From positions 1,488,001-1,552,000 of the forward strand of contig NZ_PJMX01000001.1 of the NCBI RefSeq assembly GCF_002846415.1: 64,000 nucleotides of DNA, given 5' to 3'. The stretch is from Streptomyces sp. TLI_146 (GTDB taxonomy: Bacteria > Actinomycetota > Actinomycetes > Streptomycetales > Streptomycetaceae). Below the pieces are notes generated by a model that did no database searches, had not been told where the DNA came from, and was given only the letters and a program-made list of their open reading frames with translations. Below are positions 1 through 9,327 of this stretch, piece after piece. The position numbers were made by a program, and so were the translations under genes. Numbering within the stretch: the first letter of the stretch is position 1; each line of letters begins with the position of its first letter.

Positions 1-2178
1 CTGCTCGCGGGCGGCACCCGCGCCTGGCCCGCGTGGGCGGCCGTCGTCGCGGTGGCCGCCGTGTCGGGCGCGCTGACCCTGCGGCGGACCGCGCCACCCC
101 CGCGCCCCTCCCCGGCCGTCCGGCCCGCACCCGACGGGGGCGGCGCGGCGGTGTACGCGATGCAGCGGCCCGTTCGGGCGGTGCCCGCGAACGGCCTCCC
201 CGACGACGTGCCGTACACGGTGAAGGTGACGACGCGCACCCATCTCGCCGTGATGGGGCCGCCCGGCTCCGGCCCGGGCGGCGAAGCCGTCCACATCCCG
301 CTCACCGGCCACAACCTGGTGTTCGCGCTGACCGCCGACGAAGCGTCGGACGTCACCCTCGTACGCCTGGAGGCCAGGGCGACCCGGCACGCCCCGCTCG
401 TGGCGGACGGCATCAGCATGGCCCACCGCCGGATGCCGGACATGGTGTTCAGCCCCGATCTGCTGGAGTCGATCCAGCGCTCGGTGGAGGCGTTCGAGCC
501 GCTGGAGCGCCCGGACTTCGAGGTGCGGCTCGACGACGGCCCGCCAGCCGTGGCCCCCGTCGACGACGACACGCCGTCGCTCCCGCTGACCGTGTCCGGC
601 GGCGCGAGCCTGCGGCTCGTCCTCGCCCCGGTCACCGGGTCCGGATACTGGGTGCACTGGCGACTGGAGGCCGAGATCGTGTGCGGCGGCCTTACGTACA
701 GCCCGAGTTGGGACCTGTCCGTCACCGCCACCAGCGGTACGGCTGCCCACCATCCGGGCGGCGGCCGTACCAGCACGCCCGTGCACGAGCTCTTCCCCGA
801 CCACTGGGATCCGGCCGCACCGGACGGCCACGCCGGGCAGGACGGCGGGACGCGGCGCTTCTTCGAGATCGCGGCCCATATCTCGTCCGACGGCGCGAGC
901 ATCATGAGCGGCCGCCCGCGCTCCGCCCCGGAGCCGGAGCCCCGCGCGGGCCTGCGCCACCGGGAGGCGGGCGACCGGCACCTGGCGGCGGGCCGGACGC
1001 GCGAGGCGGCGGACGCCTACCGGGCGGCGGCCGGGGCGGGCAGCGGCCACGGCGCCTTCGCGCTCGGCAAGTTGCTGCACGAGCAGGGCGACCTCGCGGG
1101 CGCGGAGCGGTGGTACGAGGTCGCGGCCGGGCACCGGTTCCCGGCGGCCTTCAACAACCTGGGCGTGGCGGCGCTCCAGCGCGGCGACACGGACCGGGCC
1201 GAGCGGTGGTACCGGCAGGCCATGGACGAGGGCGACTGGACGGCGGTCGACGGGCTCGGCGCGATCATGGCCGGACGGGGCGACGACGCCCAGGCCGAGA
1301 CGCTGTGGAAGCTCGCCGCCGACAACGGGCAGCCCAACGCGGCCCAGAACCTCGCGGTCCTGCTCAACCGGCAGGGGCGCACCGCCGAGGCCGAGGCGCT
1401 GTGGGTCCGCGCGGCCGAGGCGGGCAACGCGGGGGCCGCCGTCCACCTCGGCTTCCTGCGGCACGAGGCCGGCGACCTCAAGGAAGCCGAGCGCTGGTGG
1501 CGCGAGTCCGCCGAGCGGGGCAACAGCCAGGGCGCCTACTACTTCGGCGTGCTCCTGGCCCGGAGCGGCCGCACCGACGAGGCCGAGCACTGGTGGCGGC
1601 AGGCCGCCGGGCGGCTCGGCGACCCGGAGAACTTCACCGGCTCCCACATACCCACGAAGAGCGGCTTCGGCTACGCACTCGTCCGGGCCGCCGACTCGGG
1701 CGAGGCGCTCTGCGCGTACCACCTGGCCGGCCTCCTGGACGAGAAGGGCGACCGGGCCGGGGCCGAGCGCTGGTGGACCGCCGCCGCACGGGCCGGTCAC
1801 ATCGAGGCGGTGCTGCGGATCGCGCAGGTGGCGATGAACGACCACGACGACCTCGACGGCTGTCTGTACTGGCTGCGGATCGCCGTGGCGGACGAGCGGA
1901 CCCCGGTGGACCGGCTGGCCACGGCGGCCGACGCGCTGCACCGCCTCGCGGGCGGGCTGTACGACGGGTCGCGCCCCGACAACCCGGACGCGCTCGCGGC
2001 CTGCGTGCTGGCGGTCGAGGCGTACGAGCGGCTGCACGGCCAGGACGCGACGGCGTACGAGCAGCCGTACGCCCAGGTACTGGGCTCGTACGCCCGGCTC
2101 AGCCGAGAGGCGGGAGACGTCGCGGCGGCCGCCGCGGCCGACCGGCGGCGCGCCGCGCTCGGATCGCGGCCCCACTGA
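1..2178 (+). CDS. TPR/Sel1-like repeat membrane protein (5' end outside window)
   Basis: The reading frame is open from the first base, so the gene begins upstream. The first ~25 visible residues (LLAGGTRAWPAWAAVVAV then AAVSGALTL) are hydrophobic and look like the last membrane helix of an N-terminal anchor. A ~280-residue region without a recognised domain follows. From about position 950 to 1850 there are tandem ~35-residue repeats with the Sel1/TPR pattern (A..WY..AA..G...A..NLG), for example AERWYEVAAGHRFPAAFNNL and AERWYRQAMDEGDWTAVDGL. Such repeats are helical protein-protein interaction scaffolds. No enzymatic motif is seen. Stop is TGA at 2176-2178. Function unknown. Confidence 0.75.
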   Translation: MLAGGTRAWPAWAAVVAVAAVSGALTLRRTAPPPRPSPAVRPAPDGGGAAVYAMQRPVRAVPANGLPDDVPYTVKVTTRTHLAVMGPPGSGPGGEAVHIPLTGHNLVFALTADEASDVTLVRLEARATRHAPLVADGISMAHRRMPDMVFSPDLLESIQRSVEAFEPLERPDFEVRLDDGPPAVAPVDDDTPSLPLTVSGGASLRLVLAPVTGSGYWVHWRLEAEIVCGGLTYSPSWDLSVTATSGTAAHHPGGGRTSTPVHELFPDHWDPAAPDGHAGQDGGTRRFFEIAAHISSDGASIMSGRPRSAPEPEPRAGLRHREAGDRHLAAGRTREAADAYRAAAGAGSGHGAFALGKLLHEQGDLAGAERWYEVAAGHRFPAAFNNLGVAALQRGDTDRAERWYRQAMDEGDWTAVDGLGAIMAGRGDDAQAETLWKLAADNGQPNAAQNLAVLLNRQGRTAEAEALWVRAAEAGNAGAAVHLGFLRHEAGDLKEAERWWRESAERGNSQGAYYFGVLLARSGRTDEAEHWWRQAAGRLGDPENFTGSHIPTKSGFGYALVRAADSGEALCAYHLAGLLDEKGDRAGAERWWTAAARAGHIEAVLRIAQVAMNDHDDLDGCLYWLRIAVADERTPVDRLATAADALHRLAGGLYDGSRPDNPDALAACVLAVEAYERLHGQDATAYEQPYAQVLGSYARLSREAGDVAAAAAADRRRAALGSRPH

Positions 2179-2224
2179 CGCGGCCGCTCAATCCAACAGT
2201 CGGCTCAATTCAACCTCGTGCCCG

Positions 2225-2602
2225 GTGAGTTGGCTTGTCCGTCCGGCTCGCTGGGAATGGCCCTGTCGTTCCGCTGTGCTCACCGGCGAGGAGGGGCGTG
2301 TAGACAAGGTCGAGGAGCGGCGGCTGAGGGCCATCGCGCCGGAGATCACCCGCGTCACGATCGACCTGCTGCGGACGATCGTCGGTCTCGAACCCGCGGA
2401 GCGGGTGCCCGAGGAGGCGCTGCGGGTGGCCGACGAGGTGCTGGCGCAGCACGGCTCCGACGGGCTGCGGGTACTCGTCATGAGCATGGCCGGATGGACG
2501 GCGGTCGGCATCGAGTCGAACGCGCATCTGACCGGCAAGACGCATGAGGCGTACCTCGACGAGATGGAGCTCACCTGCTGGGAGGCCAACCCCGACGGCT
2601 GA
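2225..2602 (+). CDS. Hypothetical protein, ~108-125 aa
   Basis: A small hydrophilic protein that I do not recognise. The C-terminal ~95 residues look like a real alpha-helical protein (charged, with A/L spacing): VEERRLRAIAPEITRVTIDL, then a segment ending ELTCWEANPDG. The N-terminal ~20 residues are Trp/Arg-rich and unlike protein sequence, so the true start may be the in-frame GTG at 2276; neither start has a clear ribosome binding site. It follows the TPR-type gene by 46 nt on the same strand, so co-transcription is possible. No signal peptide or membrane segment. Confidence 0.5.
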   Translation: MSWLVRPARWEWPCRSAVLTGEEGRVDKVEERRLRAIAPEITRVTIDLLRTIVGLEPAERVPEEALRVADEVLAQHGSDGLRVLVMSMAGWTAVGIESNAHLTGKTHEAYLDEMELTCWEANPDG

Positions 2603-2744
2603 CGCGAACGGCCGCCGCGGGCCGCCCGTTCGGCCCCGGAGCCGCCGCTGACCTGGGCGGCAGAGCACACCCGCATCGGCGTGCGAACCCCCGGAAAGGG
2701 TGCCCGGAGAGCGGGTTTGCCGGACGGGATGTCAGGATGGGGGC

Positions 2745-3242
2745 ATGACGACCAAGGTCTACTTCGACATCACCATCAATGACGAGCCCGCCGGGCGGAT
2801 CAACTTCAACCTGTTCGACGACGTGGTCCCGAAGACCGCGGAGAACTTCCGCGCGCTCTGCACGGGCGAGAAGGGCTTCGGCTACGCCGGCTCCTCCTTC
2901 CACCGCGTGATCCCCGAGTTCATGCTCCAGGGCGGCGACTTCACCCGGGGCAACGGCACCGGCGGCAAGAGCATCTACGGCGAGAAGTTCGCCGACGAGA
3001 ACTTCAAGCTCAAGCACGACCGCCCGGGCCTGCTGTCCATGGCCAACGCCGGCCCGAACAGCAACGGCTCGCAGTTCTTCATCACCACCATCGTCACCGG
3101 CTGGCTGGACGGCAAGCACGTCGTCTTCGGCGAGGTCGCGGACGAGGACAGCATGAAGCTCGTGAAGAAGATCGAGAGCCTCGGCTCGCAGAGCGGCAAG
3201 ACCGCGGCGAAGATCACCATCTCCGAGTCCGGCCAGCTCTGA
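2745..3242 (+). CDS. ppiA: Cyclophilin-type peptidyl-prolyl cis-trans isomerase
   Basis: A 165-residue single-domain cyclophilin, the usual size of the cytoplasmic Streptomyces enzyme, which catalyses cis-trans isomerisation of Xaa-Pro bonds during folding. Family signatures are intact: [20 protein letters not shown] carries the catalytic Arg and the conserved F/M/Q residues, followed by [17 protein letters not shown] and the [10 protein letters not shown] active-site wall. No signal peptide, so cytosolic. The ATG at 2745 is chosen because it begins exactly at the conserved MTTKVYFDI; the longer open frame upstream (from 2700) has no homology. A hairpin at 3278-3310 follows the gene. Confidence 0.95.
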   Translation: MTTKVYFDITINDEPAGRINFNLFDDVVPKTAENFRALCTGEKGFGYAGSSFHRVIPEFMLQGGDFTRGNGTGGKSIYGEKFADENFKLKHDRPGLLSMANAGPNSNGSQFFITTIVTGWLDGKHVVFGEVADEDSMKLVKKIESLGSQSGKTAAKITISESGQL

Positions 3243-3277
3243 CGGTCTCCTTCCGTCTGCTGTCCGCCGACGGCGGT

Positions 3278-3310
3278 CCGAGGGGCACACGTCCTGCGTG
3301 AGCCCCTCGG
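3278..3310 (+). terminator. Hairpin terminator after the cyclophilin gene
   Basis: Arms CCGAGGGGC (3278-3286) and GCCCCTCGG (3302-3310) pair perfectly, and CACG/CGTG pair inside the loop. It lies 36 nt after the cyclophilin stop. No T-run follows, which is usual for Streptomyces terminators. Confidence 0.6.
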
Positions 3311-3341
3311 CGCCGGGCCCGTCGCCGCCGGCCCCGGCCCG

Positions 3342-3710
3342 GTGACCGCCGTGGCGCCCTCGCCCGCCCAGGCGTCGCAGGACCAGGTGGAGGCGTTCTT
3401 CACGGCCTACCGCAACGCGCGCCTCGGCACGACCGAGGACGCGACCCCGGCCGAGGTGCGGGCCAGGTCCCTCACCCGGGAGCTCAACCAGGCGCTCGAC
3501 GTATGGGCGGCCGCGCACACCGGCCAGGACCCGGTGTTCCGCGCCCCGAACGTCCCCGCCGCCTGGACTTTCACGTCCCTGGGCGCGGACGGGGCGCACG
3601 TCCTCGTCACCCAGAAGTGGGGCGACGGCAGCACCGCCGACGTGCCGTACACCGTCCGCCCGGCCGACCTCATGATCACCACGATCGCGGACTCGCCCGC
3701 CGCCACCTGA
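3342..3710 (+). CDS. Hypothetical protein, ~122 aa
   Basis: Not assigned to a family. After a short Ala/Pro-rich N-terminus comes a helix-like segment (DQVEAFFTAYRNARLGT) and a mixed alpha/beta C-terminal half ending ADLMITTIADSPAAT. This resembles small actinobacterial exported proteins that have lost, or hide, their signal peptide: the frame remains open upstream to about 3261 without a good start codon. GTG 3342 is the first usable start, but no ribosome binding site is evident. The upstream hairpin at 3278-3310 separates it from the cyclophilin. It could be a 5'-truncated relic of a secreted protein gene. Confidence 0.5.
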   Translation: MTAVAPSPAQASQDQVEAFFTAYRNARLGTTEDATPAEVRARSLTRELNQALDVWAAAHTGQDPVFRAPNVPAAWTFTSLGADGAHVLVTQKWGDGSTADVPYTVRPADLMITTIADSPAAT

Positions 3711-3753
3711 TCGCGGCGGGTTTCACCGGTGATCCCGCCGGAAAGAGTCCGGC

Positions 3754-4302
3754 ATGACCCCAAGGCCCCGGACCGGATCCTCGCTTCGCCGACGCGCGGG
3801 CGCACTGCCCGTACTGCCCCTCGCCGCCGCCCTGCTCACCTCAACCGTCGCGCTCTACATGGCACTTGTGGCGTTCGGGAACATCACAGACTTCGACACC
3901 AACCGCGCCTTCGTCCACCATGTCCTCGCCATGGACACGACGTTCAAGGACCCGGACCTCATGTGGCGGTCCGTCGATTCGACGACGCTCCAGGACATCG
4001 CGTACGTACTGATCATCGTCTGGGAGACGGTCGCCGCGCTGGTGCTCGTGGCGGCGGGGGTCGGCTGGGCGCGGGCGCTGCGGGGCGGCGGTGGCTTCGC
4101 CCGGGCGCGGCGGCTGAGCACGGTGGGGCTGCTGATGGTCATGCTGCTCTTCGGTGCCGGGTTCATCGCCATCGGGGGCGAGTGGTTCGCGATGTGGCAG
4201 TCCAAGGCGTGGAACGGCCTGGACGCGGCGGCCCGCGACTTCATGCTGGCCGCGTTCACCCTGCTCGTCGTCCACCTTCCCGGTGCCGAGGAGCGGGTCT
4301 GA
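3754..4302 (+). CDS. DUF2165 family small integral membrane protein
   Basis: 182 residues with four hydrophobic helices at roughly residues 20-40, 85-105, 125-145 and 158-176. Between the first two is an extracytoplasmic loop containing NRAFVHHVLAMDTTF, the conserved block of DUF2165 (predicted small membrane proteins of unknown function). The ATG at 3754 sits behind GGAAAGAG. That Shine-Dalgarno-like stretch lies inside a small inverted repeat (GCCGGA/TCCGGC, 3737-3753) that could modulate initiation. Downstream is a convergent gene, so it is a single-gene unit. Family assignment is firm; the role is unknown. Confidence 0.8.
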   Translation: MTPRPRTGSSLRRRAGALPVLPLAAALLTSTVALYMALVAFGNITDFDTNRAFVHHVLAMDTTFKDPDLMWRSVDSTTLQDIAYVLIIVWETVAALVLVAAGVGWARALRGGGGFARARRLSTVGLLMVMLLFGAGFIAIGGEWFAMWQSKAWNGLDAAARDFMLAAFTLLVVHLPGAEERV

Positions 4303-4369
4303 CGCGGCCGGGGAGCGGGTCTGCACCGGCCGGGCGCCGGGGCGCGGCCGGGGGTTCGGAGGCAGGCTC

Positions 4370-5875
4370 TCAGCCCGCCGCTCGCTCCTGCGCCCGCGCC
4401 GCCGCTCGGGTGATGTTGCGCGCCATGCCCCCGAACACCACGGCGTGGAACGGCGACACGCTCCACCAGTACGCGTGCCCGAGCAGCCCCTGCGGATGGA
4501 ACAGGGCGCGCTGGCGGTAGCGGGTGCGGCCGTCGCTCTCGCGCTCCGCGTACATCTCCAGCCAGGCCAGCCCCGGCAGCCGCATCTCGGCCCGCAGCCG
4601 CAGCAGGTGCGGCCGGGTGATCTCCTCCACCCGCCAGAAGTCCAGCGAGTCCCCGACCCGCAGCCGTGCGGCGTCCCGGCGGCCCCGGCGCAGGCCCACT
4701 CCCCCGGTCAGCCGGTCCAGCCAGCCGCGCACGGCCCAGGCGAGCGGGAAGGAGTACCAGCCGTTCTCCCCGCCGATACCCTCGATGACCTGCCACAAGG
4801 CCTCCGGTGACGCTTCCACGAGGCGCTCGCGGCTGTCCGTGTAGAGGCTGCCGCCCGCCCAGTCGGGGTCGGTCGGCAGCGGGTCGCTGGGGGCGCCGGG
4901 GAGCGCTGCCGAGGACCAGCGGGTGGCCACGTTGGCCTCCTTGATCCGGCGCAGCGCGAGCGCGATCGCCTCGTCGAAGCCGATCGGCGTGCCGGGCGGG
5001 TCGGGCACATACCGCGCGATGTCGTGCTCGTGGCAGACCACCTCGTGGCGCAGCGACTCCGCGAGCGGCCGCGCCAGCGCGCTGGGCACCGGTGTGACCA
5101 GGCCGATCCATTGGCTCGACAGCCGTGGCGGCAGCATCGGCACCTTCACGATCAGCCGGTGCGACAACCGCGCCACCGCCGCGTACCGGTGCATCATCTG
5201 CTCGTACGTGAACACCTCGGGGCCGCCGATGTCGAACGTCCGGCTGACGTCGGCGGGCATCCGGGCGCTGCCGACGAGGTAGCGCAGCACGTCCCGTACG
5301 GCGATCGGCTGGGTCCGGCTGCCCAGCCACCTCGGGGTGATCATCACCGGGAGCCGTTCGGTCAGATGGCGCAGTATTTCGAACGAGGCCGATCCGGAGC
5401 CGATGATGACGGCGGCGCGCAGCACGGTCGTCGGCACGTCCGAGCCGAGGAGGATCCGGCCGACCTCGGCCCGCGAGCGCAGGTGAGGCGACAGGTCCTC
5501 CTCCGGCACGCCCTCGGGGGTGAGGCCGCCGAGGTAGACGATCCGGCGGACCCCGGCCGCCGCGGCCTGCTCGGCGAAGATCCGGGCGGCCGAGCGGTCG
5601 GTCTCCTCGAAGCCCGGCCCGGCGCCGAGCGAGTGCACCAGGTAGTACGCCACGTCCACGCCCCGCAGCGCCGCCCCGACCGACTCCGCGTCCGTCACGT
5701 CGCCGCGCACGGTCTCCACGCACCCGGCCCACGGGTGGTCGCGCAGCTTGCGCGGCGTACGGGCCAGACAGCGCACCCGGTAGCCCGCGTCGAGGAGCTC
5801 GGGCACCAGCCGGCCGCCGATGTAGCCGGTCGCGCCGGTCACCAGGACGAGTTCCGGGGTGCCGTCGCTCTTCAT
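4370..5875 (-). CDS. NAD(P)-binding SDR/NmrA-like protein with C-terminal DUF2867 domain
   Basis: 501 residues. The N-terminal half is an extended/atypical short-chain dehydrogenase fold with the dinucleotide motif VTGATGYIGG near residues 13-22 and YLGGLTPEG later. The C-terminal ~170 residues (from WAGGSLYTDSRERLVEA) match the DUF2867 domain seen fused to NmrA-like modules in actinobacteria (YSFPLAWAVRGWLDRLTGG, FWRVEEITRPHLLRLRAEM). The start at 5875 is preceded by GGAGG at good spacing; an open extension to 6010 lacks a ribosome site. Probably a cytoplasmic NAD(P)-dependent oxidoreductase or redox-sensing protein; substrate unknown. Confidence 0.85.
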   Translation of the reverse strand: MKSDGTPELVLVTGATGYIGGRLVPELLDAGYRVRCLARTPRKLRDHPWAGCVETVRGDVTDAESVGAALRGVDVAYYLVHSLGAGPGFEETDRSAARIFAEQAAAAGVRRIVYLGGLTPEGVPEEDLSPHLRSRAEVGRILLGSDVPTTVLRAAVIIGSGSASFEILRHLTERLPVMITPRWLGSRTQPIAVRDVLRYLVGSARMPADVSRTFDIGGPEVFTYEQMMHRYAAVARLSHRLIVKVPMLPPRLSSQWIGLVTPVPSALARPLAESLRHEVVCHEHDIARYVPDPPGTPIGFDEAIALALRRIKEANVATRWSSAALPGAPSDPLPTDPDWAGGSLYTDSRERLVEASPEALWQVIEGIGGENGWYSFPLAWAVRGWLDRLTGGVGLRRGRRDAARLRVGDSLDFWRVEEITRPHLLRLRAEMRLPGLAWLEMYAERESDGRTRYRQRALFHPQGLLGHAYWWSVSPFHAVVFGGMARNITRAAARAQERAAG

Positions 5876-6045
5876 ACCCGCCTCCGCCGCTCGCCGTGCC
5901 TTCGGGCAACGATCTCCCGCGGGCGGCGCTTCCGCGCGGCACGACACCCCACGGTTTGCCGTCCGCGTCCCGGCGGAGGAGGCTCGAAGCGTAGGCCCCT
6001 CGCGGCCCACCAGGCGCGGGCCGCGACCTTCTGAAGGAGGTCATC

Positions 6046-6399
6046 ATGGGCACCGCCTTCGACACCGAGACGCTGCGCCGAGGCATTGAGGGCCACGACG
6101 CGAAGGCTCTGCTGTCGCTCTACGCGGACGACGCGGAGATCCGGGTCGTCGACCGCAACACCCAGCCGAGCCATCCGATGGTCATGCACGGCCAGGGCGA
6201 GATCTCCAAGATGCTCGACGACGTCTACAGCCGCGAGATGACGCACAAGCTGGAGCAGTGCGTGGTCCAGGGCGACAGCGTCGCCTTCACGGAGTCCTGC
6301 GAGTACCCCGACGGCGTACGCGTGCTGGCCAACTCGATGATGTCGCTCAAGGACGGGAAGATCGTCGAACAGACCATGGTGCAGGCCTGGGACGAGTAG
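6046..6399 (+). CDS. SnoaL-like / NTF2-fold protein
   Basis: 117 residues with the SnoaL/NTF2-like pattern: an N-terminal helix followed by LLSLYADDAEIRVVD, then strand-rich ...VVQGDSVAFTESCEYPDG and a C-terminal DGKIVEQTMVQAWDE. The strong Shine-Dalgarno AAGGAGGT 6 nt upstream fixes the ATG at 6046. Members of this fold are small cyclases, isomerases or ligand-binding proteins, so no reaction can be assigned. It diverges from the SDR/DUF2867 gene, and its last 53 nt overlap the 3' end of the convergent NACHT gene. Confidence 0.8.
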   Translation: MGTAFDTETLRRGIEGHDAKALLSLYADDAEIRVVDRNTQPSHPMVMHGQGEISKMLDDVYSREMTHKLEQCVVQGDSVAFTESCEYPDGVRVLANSMMSLKDGKIVEQTMVQAWDE

Positions 6400-9232
6400 C
6401 CGGAGGCGAGGAGAGTCGTTCCTGCAGGCGCGCGTGCCGGAACTGGTACACCGCGCCCGCCTGCCGCAGCACGCCCAGGCGGTGGGCCTCGCCGAGGAAC
6501 GCCATCAGCCGCCAGGGCAGGGCGCCGCGCCCGCACAGCCACAGGCGGGCCACGGCGAGGCGCCCCCACGCCGACATCGCCACCGTGACCACGCCGGTGG
6601 GGATCAGCGCGTACGCACCGATGCTCGCGGCGTCCGGCAGGCCGAGCAGGCGCGGCAGGGCGCTGCCCGCGAGGACGGCGGCCAGATAGGTGAACAGCGC
6701 CCGGGCGAGGGCGGTGCCCCGGTCGGTGCGCAGGCTCGCCGAGGGGCTGAGGCTGCGGGTGACGTCGACCGGCGCCCCCAGCCACCGGTGCAGCCCGGCC
6801 GCGATGCCGCCGACGAGCCCGAGACCGAGGCCGCCGGCGAGCCCGAAGACCACCGCGGTGCGCAGGATCGCGCCCGGGCTCTGCCGGGTCACCCACTCGC
6901 CGTCGGCGCGGTCGAGCAACGGTGAGAGATCGTACGAGCCGAGGTCGCGGCCGTCGGTGAGCCGGACGGTGAAGACCTCGCCGTCGGGCCGGTAGTCGTG
7001 CGCGGAGATCGCGAGGCGCTGGTCGATCGCCGTGCAGCGGGCCGGTGGGGCACACAGGTCCAGGTCGCGTACGTCGGCGGGCAGCGCGAACTCACGCGTG
7101 CCGCCGTGCTCGATGAGCGTGCCGTGGACCGGCTCGGGCAGCACGAGGTAGGTGCGGCCGTGCGCGCGCAGGCCGTAGCGGGTGCCGTCCGCCGCGTCGA
7201 CGTAGCGCGAGCCGTCCGGGGCGTGCCGCACGGGCCCGTCGACGGGGAAGTCGGCGCGCAGTGCGGCGCGCGCCGCCGCCGTACCTCCTTCGGCCAGGGT
7301 GAAGACGGCCCCCAGGCTCAGCCCCGCGAGCAGGCCGACGGCGAGGCCGTGGGCCATCGCCCGGCCCAGGCGGCGCGCCCGGCCTGCGGGGTCGCGCGGC
7401 CCGCCCTTGGCCACCACGCCCGACTCGCCGCGTACGAGGTACGCCGTCAGGGCGCCCGCGAGTACCGCGCCGAGCGCGGCGAGCAGCGGTGAGTCCGGCA
7501 GGAACCCGGCGCCGACGAGCAGGACCCCGGCGGCCGTGAGCAGCCCGGCGGCCGCCCTGCGCGACCGGCGCCCGCGCGGTCCGCGCCGGCGGCGGCCGAA
7601 GAACGGCATGGTCGACGGCAGCGGTGACGTCGCCAGGCCGATGGCGGCAAGCCCGGTGGCGATCACCAGGCCGTACAGCCCGCCCACGGCGAGCCAGCCG
7701 AGCGCACGCGGCATGCCCGCGAACGGCACCGCGAAGTAGGGGTCCTGGCTGAGCGGCCGGGTGAGCCCGACGGCGAGGCTGAGCGGCAGCGCGTACAGCA
7801 GCGGCAGCAGGAACCGCCGCCGTGGCCTGCTCCGCGCGGCGTATCCGGCGCAGACCCCGGCCACCGTGGCGGCGGTCACCGCGGGCAGCGCGGGGTCCTG
7901 GCCGAGCGCCCACAGCGGCAGGCACACGGCCTCCGCGAGCAGTCCGAGCAGCAGCAGCGGGCCGAGGCGCGGCAGCGGCCTGGGCAGCGCGAGGTGCAGC
8001 TCCCACCAGGCGAGGTCGCGGGTGTCGCGGTGTTCCAGATGGCGGGCGAGGAAGCGCAGCCAGTGCACGGCGCGCCCGGTGTCCCAGCGCGCGGACCCGG
8101 CGAAGGCGGCGGGGACGAAGGCGTCGAGCAGATACTCCTCCAGGGCCGTCGGATCGGCGAACTCCGGGCGCCGCAGCAGCTCGGCCGGGTCGTTCCCGGA
8201 CTCTCCGTAGACGGCCCTGGCCATCGCCACCATCAGGGGCGAGGCGAGCACCCGGCGCACCGGGTCCCCGGGCCGGGTCCGGGCGAGCACCGGGTCCCAG
8301 GCGGTGGTGCGCTCCCCCGCGGGGCCGCGCACGGGTCTCGCCGTGCGCCGCAGGAAGTCGGCGGCCTCCTCGAAGGCGAGCGGCTGGAGCTCGACGACCG
8401 CCGCCGCCGTGAACACGTCGCCGTCGGCGACGACTTGGGCGTACACCTCGCTGCGGCAGCTCAGCAGCAGCGGACTGCCCTCGTCCAGCGCGGAGTTGAG
8501 GCGGCGGACGGCCTCCGCGCGCAGGGGCGGGGCGAGTTCGTCGAGGCCGTCGAGCACGGGCAGCACCCGCCCGGCGTCCAGGAGCTCCGCCGCCAGCGAG
8601 GCCCCCGACCGCTGGAGGGACCCCAGGGCCGGGTACCCCTCCGCGAGCCGGGCCGAGAGCCAGGCGTACAGGTCCGTGCTGTCGGGCTGCCAGGTGGCGA
8701 GCGGGAAGATCACCGGTACCGGGTCGCCCGTGTCGCGGCGCTCCAGGAGGTCGAGGGCGAAGCGGACGGCGAGGACGGTCTTGCCGCTGCCGGGGGCCCC
8801 GAGCACCACGAGCCGCCGGGCGGGGACGCGGGCGAACACCCGGGCGATGTCGTCCAGTACGCCGTCGAACCGGGCGTCTGCGCCGCCCCCGATGTTCTCG
8901 GGCGCGTCGGCGAGCCAGGGGTCCGCCGTGGTCCAGCGCACGGGCAGCGGCCGGGGGTCCTGGAGCCTGCGCAGCCGCCACTCGGCCTGCCAGTGCAGCC
9001 GCACCGCCTCGGCCAGCGCGTCGGCGGCGTGCTCCAGGTGGTCGGCCGGGGAGCGCTCGCCGGGCGCGGTTCTGAGCGTGTTGGCGACCAGCCCGGCCAT
9101 GGAGACGAGGAAGCCGAGCACGGAGACGAGCGAACCGGTGCTGCTGAGGCTGCGCTCGCGCACCGCCACGGCGACGACCGCCCCGGTGGCCAGCACCGCA
9201 CCCACCCAGATCCCGCGCCGCCAGTACCGCAT
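6347..9232 (-). CDS. Membrane-anchored NACHT-domain NTPase
   Basis: 961 residues. Hydrophobic segments near residues 9-26 and 34-52 anchor the N-terminus. A NACHT STAND-type ATPase follows, with Walker A GAPGSGKT at about 146-153, Walker B PVLDGLDELAPP at about 226-237 and a sensor-like LLLSCRSEVYA. The second half carries many membrane helices (about residues 425-680), an extracytoplasmic insert of ~110 residues, further helices, and the C-terminal motif VYQFRHARLQERLSS common to actinobacterial NACHT proteins. The start is a GTG-ATG pair (9235/9232) behind a G-run; ATG has the better spacing. NACHT proteins are signalling switches, and some bacterial ones act in phage defence. No effector domain or partner gene is recognisable here. 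Confidence 0.88.
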   Translation of the reverse strand: MRYWRRGIWVGAVLATGAVVAVAVRERSLSSTGSLVSVLGFLVSMAGLVANTLRTAPGERSPADHLEHAADALAEAVRLHWQAEWRLRRLQDPRPLPVRWTTADPWLADAPENIGGGADARFDGVLDDIARVFARVPARRLVVLGAPGSGKTVLAVRFALDLLERRDTGDPVPVIFPLATWQPDSTDLYAWLSARLAEGYPALGSLQRSGASLAAELLDAGRVLPVLDGLDELAPPLRAEAVRRLNSALDEGSPLLLSCRSEVYAQVVADGDVFTAAAVVELQPLAFEEAADFLRRTARPVRGPAGERTTAWDPVLARTRPGDPVRRVLASPLMVAMARAVYGESGNDPAELLRRPEFADPTALEEYLLDAFVPAAFAGSARWDTGRAVHWLRFLARHLEHRDTRDLAWWELHLALPRPLPRLGPLLLLGLLAEAVCLPLWALGQDPALPAVTAATVAGVCAGYAARSRPRRRFLLPLLYALPLSLAVGLTRPLSQDPYFAVPFAGMPRALGWLAVGGLYGLVIATGLAAIGLATSPLPSTMPFFGRRRRGPRGRRSRRAAAGLLTAAGVLLVGAGFLPDSPLLAALGAVLAGALTAYLVRGESGVVAKGGPRDPAGRARRLGRAMAHGLAVGLLAGLSLGAVFTLAEGGTAAARAALRADFPVDGPVRHAPDGSRYVDAADGTRYGLRAHGRTYLVLPEPVHGTLIEHGGTREFALPADVRDLDLCAPPARCTAIDQRLAISAHDYRPDGEVFTVRLTDGRDLGSYDLSPLLDRADGEWVTRQSPGAILRTAVVFGLAGGLGLGLVGGIAAGLHRWLGAPVDVTRSLSPSASLRTDRGTALARALFTYLAAVLAGSALPRLLGLPDAASIGAYALIPTGVVTVAMSAWGRLAVARLWLCGRGALPWRLMAFLGEAHRLGVLRQAGAVYQFRHARLQERLSSPPATRPRPAPWSVRRSSRP

Positions 9233-9327
9233 CACCCGCGCCCCCCGTCAGGCGGACCCCGTTGATGCGCGCCATTGTCCCAGCGGACGGCCGGGACGGA
9301 ACCGGGCGCGGCGCCCCGAACGTGCGG

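Noticed and set aside
33..2228. 731-residue Arg/Pro-rich open frame on the + strand
   Set aside because: It lies in another frame across the TPR gene. Its composition is typical of a GC-rich shadow, and it has no ribosome site or homology.
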